From assembly GCA_038373865.1 (NCBI GenBank), contig JAXGGA010000026.1, positions 248,001-312,000 of the forward strand: 64,000 nt of DNA, written 5' to 3'. Below are positions 60,756-64,000 of the stretch, piece after piece (the first letter of the stretch is position 1; the number at the start of each line of letters is the position of its first letter). The notes under the pieces are model-generated. The model was given only the letters and a program-made list of their open reading frames with translations. It was not told the DNA's origin and made no database searches. The stretch comes from Uloborus plumipes (Eukaryota; Arthropoda; Arachnida; Araneae; Uloboridae). Both the position numbers and the translations under genes were made by a program.

Positions 60756-63257
60756 CAATATTTAACTTTGGCGACTAACTGGAGTGCTTATTTTTTTAAT
60801 AGAAACCAATAAATTTGCGTCTGCAATATAAATTGAAGAAAACTTCGCTGATACTCTGACTTTATTCTGTATTTTTATTGCGTCAAGTAGCAAATGAAAG
60901 TTATAAACATGAAAAACTCATTATGCGCTAGATTTACTCAAATAATTTCAATGGAAGGATGTGAATGTTATGACTCTTTACGTGTACAGTAAAATAGAAT
61001 ACGAGATTAAAGTATTGATATAAACTATTTTTTAAAATAAGTTATTGAGAGTATTTACCACAAAAGTATTATTATCTGTATTTCTGGGCGGCTCATTTGT
61101 TTTCATAAAAAAAATATAAGCTATAATACTTGAAACCAGATGCAATTGAATGTACTGTTGGAAAAAGAACCGTGATTTGGTAATTTCTACATAATTAAAA
61201 GAAATATGTGAAGGAAATAATTATGTGTTTAAAAAAAAAACAAAATCAGTAAGCATATTTGGAAAACAAATGGTAAACAAAGCATGACATAAAATCAGCA
61301 ATTGCATAGCTTTACCTGATTGTTTTTTTCTAAAATGTGTTTGTGTGTGTGTGGTGTTGTGAAATTTTTTTACAATCAAGTATGCATGTATTATAGATTT
61401 ATACAACTTGGCCCCAGAAGTGGTGGTGGTAGGTAAAAGTAGCACACATACTCTCGGTTACACTTGAGTGCCCTGCATTATTCTGAATCCACTCATGGCA
61501 TAGTTATCAGTGTAACTATCTCTTATTGTCATCGATAAGATGCTCGGAGGCGCAGAACAGACTCCATATGAATCAGACCGAATCTCTGAGTCCTTCAAGT
61601 ATGCTGACAACGTATGGTAGTCTGCAGTAGAATGCTATGGAGTAGTATGATATGAACGTCATTAATACGTATGTCTATCCCGTTTGAAACATATAGGATG
61701 AGCAATTTGGTGAAAACCGAAATGCCAGTGGTAACAGGAATGAAAATGTAAGCTTTCTATTGGTTCAGTGTTAACGCTTTATGGACTCATTTTATAGATT
61801 CTCAATATTTCCAAGACTTATAGTTATGCAGATTCTAGATACCCAAGTTGTATTTCGCTGTCATTTTTTGTGTTTTTGTACTATTCCTAACTGCCTAGTT
61901 CAATAGCATCTTGATTACAGTTCACGTCAAATAGGGCAATTAAATGTTTTCTTCTTCAATGTTTGTTTTGCATAAGTTATAACAATCATCAATAAACTTA
62001 CTTATGTCCATTATAAAACCAAGAGCGATTAGTCGATTCACTGCCAGCTGAAACATAAACGTACCGACTTTGAAACACATGAGTACAATTTGGGGAGGCA
62101 AATGGCTAACCACCTCCATCCAGTTTTCGGCATCTTGCTCAGGTTTTGGCACATGCGTTTACGCATCACATTTTGATTCTAACACTATTTTACCACATTA
62201 AATTTCTGCTCATGTCCTTTGTATGTAAATATTAAGTTAAAAAAAACACCGCGGCCTTAGAGAATTATAATTTTCTTTTTTAACTGTCGGCATTTTGACA
62301 TCATCAAATCTGCATGTAATGGCACTAGACTAAAAAACATTGAATAACAACTAACGATATTCAGATATATTTTCCCAAAAAATACAAGAATATTGTTCGA
62401 CTTGTTGTGGTTTCAGGGGGAGGGTTCCGGTCTCCGTCAGGAAATGCACTTTAGCTTTCATTCACTTTCCAATAGTATTCTATTAGCCCCCAAATGTATT
62501 TATCTAATATTTAAGTTTATGATTAGTAACAGGCGTCCTGCAGCTGACACTGCAAAGCGTTCTTCAGCAAAAATACATCTGAGTGTGTTCTGCGGAATGT
62601 TTACCCATTGGCTAGCGCTTCACTTCTACTTCTGGCAGGAGTTTTCTTTTTTGCCTAGTTGAATACTTTTGTACAATTTGCTCTGTTGTGATCACACAGT
62701 CCAGTTAAAAAATGCACATCAAAAGAAACAGAGTTGACTAATTTATCTACGATTAAGATAAGACTATGCATTTCTTCTTTTAGTAATAATGGAGGGTAAA
62801 ATAATAAATTTATTATTATTATTATTTATTTATTTAAGATTAATGTGCTCCCAATCAACAAGTAGGTTTTTGGACAATGATGTATATTGGTTGAAAATAT
62901 TTTTTCCCCTTTGATATTAATGTCCTAAAAGATATTTCTGTATTTTTTCACGTTATGACTAATCGCATAAGAATTTCAAACTTGTATTAGATTTTTGTTT
63001 CTTTAAACTAAGTATCATATGAATAGACTTCAATATAAGAAGACTTAAAATACTGCATCATGGTACAAAAAGCAATCATCAAGAAATAATGTATCACTCT
63101 ATCAGGATCTTTTTCACAAAATAGGAAAAACACATGTCTTCGTTACGTATCAATTGTAAAATAAAAATAATATCAGTTACAAATATTTTTCTCCTTTTTC
63201 TGTGTTGCATAAGAAAATTATGCGAACATTTTCAAGCGGAGTGCTACAAAATGATTT

Positions 63258-63288
<31 letters not shown>

Positions 63289-64000
63289 CACACAATTATT
63301 TAAAAGTTATTGTCCTGGCTTGTCTCCAGAGCTATCTATGCTTTTTAAATACCTAGTGTTAATAAATACATTAAAATAAATAAATAAAACTTCATTAATT
63401 TTTTTATAAAAAAGGAGTATTTTGGCAATGAAAATTTTTTGATAGACCATCATAACTTTCTCATGCGTAAAATAATTGTAAAACTAAAAACACGTCATTG
63501 TTTTGGCAGATATTAGTACACTCGATATTTGTCATAAAAATGGGTAAAATATAAGGTTTCATATATCTATTTGGATAGCAAATGGTTTAAGCTTTGGTCG
63601 AGGAATAATATGATCAAGAAAGTACATTCTTTGGCTTTAAAGGATGCCTTTGAGAAAATAAAAAGGCGGAACATGACTAGCGGTGAACATAAAATAATCA
63701 ATCCTTGATTACTCAAAAAAAAAAAAAAAAAAGAAAAAAAAGAAAAAGAAAAGAGAAGGGGGGGGGGGGCAGAAGTAAAATAGGAAGTGCGAGCACAACT
63801 GAGCTATATGAAATTCTGAGTTTTGGTCTTAAAATAATGGCATTAATGTGAAAAATACCATAAGAAATTTTAATCTTCTGCTTATTACTTTTTTCAACGA
63901 TATATTTTTTTTCTTATTAACAAGTAAAAATGTCTTATGACCCGACAAAATTTTCAGCGAAATAGCTGTGGAACATCCCTGCCTTAGAGCATTCATTTGA
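59950..64000. other. AT-rich stretch with microsatellites, no recognisable gene
   Basis: Poly(A)-(CA)n at about 60726-60758; a GT-rich run near 61338-61355; ATT/TTA repeats at about 62810-62836; A runs at 63262-63288 and 63715-63731; a G run at about 63758-63769. A more mixed-composition patch at 61440-61640 is unassigned. The minus-strand frame at 61940-62152 is discussed among rejected items. Confidence 0.5.

Noticed and set aside
61940..62152. Minus-strand 70-residue frame followed in the sequence by a GTAAGT donor, looking like a possible exon
   Set aside because: It opens with GTG rather than ATG, an in-frame stop lies 9 nt upstream without an acceptor AG between, and I recognise no family. 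Kept only as a weak exon candidate.

Overview
The window looks like AT-rich nuclear DNA from an arthropod, most likely a chelicerate such as a spider. That guess rests on three things: a neuropeptide GPCR exon with a spliceosomal donor site, the low density of host coding sequence, and the mix of transposons (Tc1-like, Mutator-like, a Maverick/Polinton derivative, tRNA-derived SINEs and many MITEs). The species cannot be fixed from the sequence alone.

Host gene content: the only host exon I can support is at 3826-4219. It is the first coding exon of a sulfakinin/cholecystokinin-type receptor (N-terminus, TM1, TM2 and the TM3 cysteine) and ends at a phase-1 GTAAG donor. A GC-richer stretch with a palindromic CRE about 850 bp upstream (around 2930-3130) is a candidate promoter. 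I found no later exon of this receptor in the 60 kb downstream, so most of the window may be one large intron or intergenic DNA filled with mobile elements.

Mobile elements in order: a foldback MITE (1816-2519); a SINE-like repeat (5684-5945); a piggyBac-type MITE (8890-9110); an ACTGTAAA-rich MITE (9327-9643); a TA-flanked MITE (10172-11091); a 2-kb element with a TCTA duplication, a transposase remnant and seven copies of a 14-bp dyad (16475-18443); a hAT-like MITE inside a TA microsatellite (21152-21899); an apparently intact 1,420-bp Tc1-like transposon (22196-23615); a nest of dispersed repeat, MITE and SINE (24569-27243); a 945-bp MITE (32059-33003); a TA-flanked MITE (37605-38053); two older SINE copies (39215-39440 and 41830-42119); a decayed Tc1-like transposase (about 43680-44030); a compact Polinton derivative (47970-53027); and a Mutator-like transposon with an intact 554-aa transposase (56827-59949).

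The most notable locus is the 5,058-bp Polinton derivative. It has a perfect 6-bp target duplication (CTTATT) and nearly identical terminal inverted repeats of about 684 bp. It holds six tightly packed plus-strand genes: an unknown Cys-containing protein, a 23-residue-repeat protein, a packaging-type ATPase, a small basic protein, an unknown protein and an integrase. The integrase is cut off by the right terminal repeat just before its expected third catalytic residue. The polymerase and capsid genes are absent. Each terminal repeat also carries the same small ORF with 10-residue repeats and a hydrophobic segment. Because the target duplication is intact, this deleted form was apparently mobilised as such, presumably with proteins supplied by a full-length relative.
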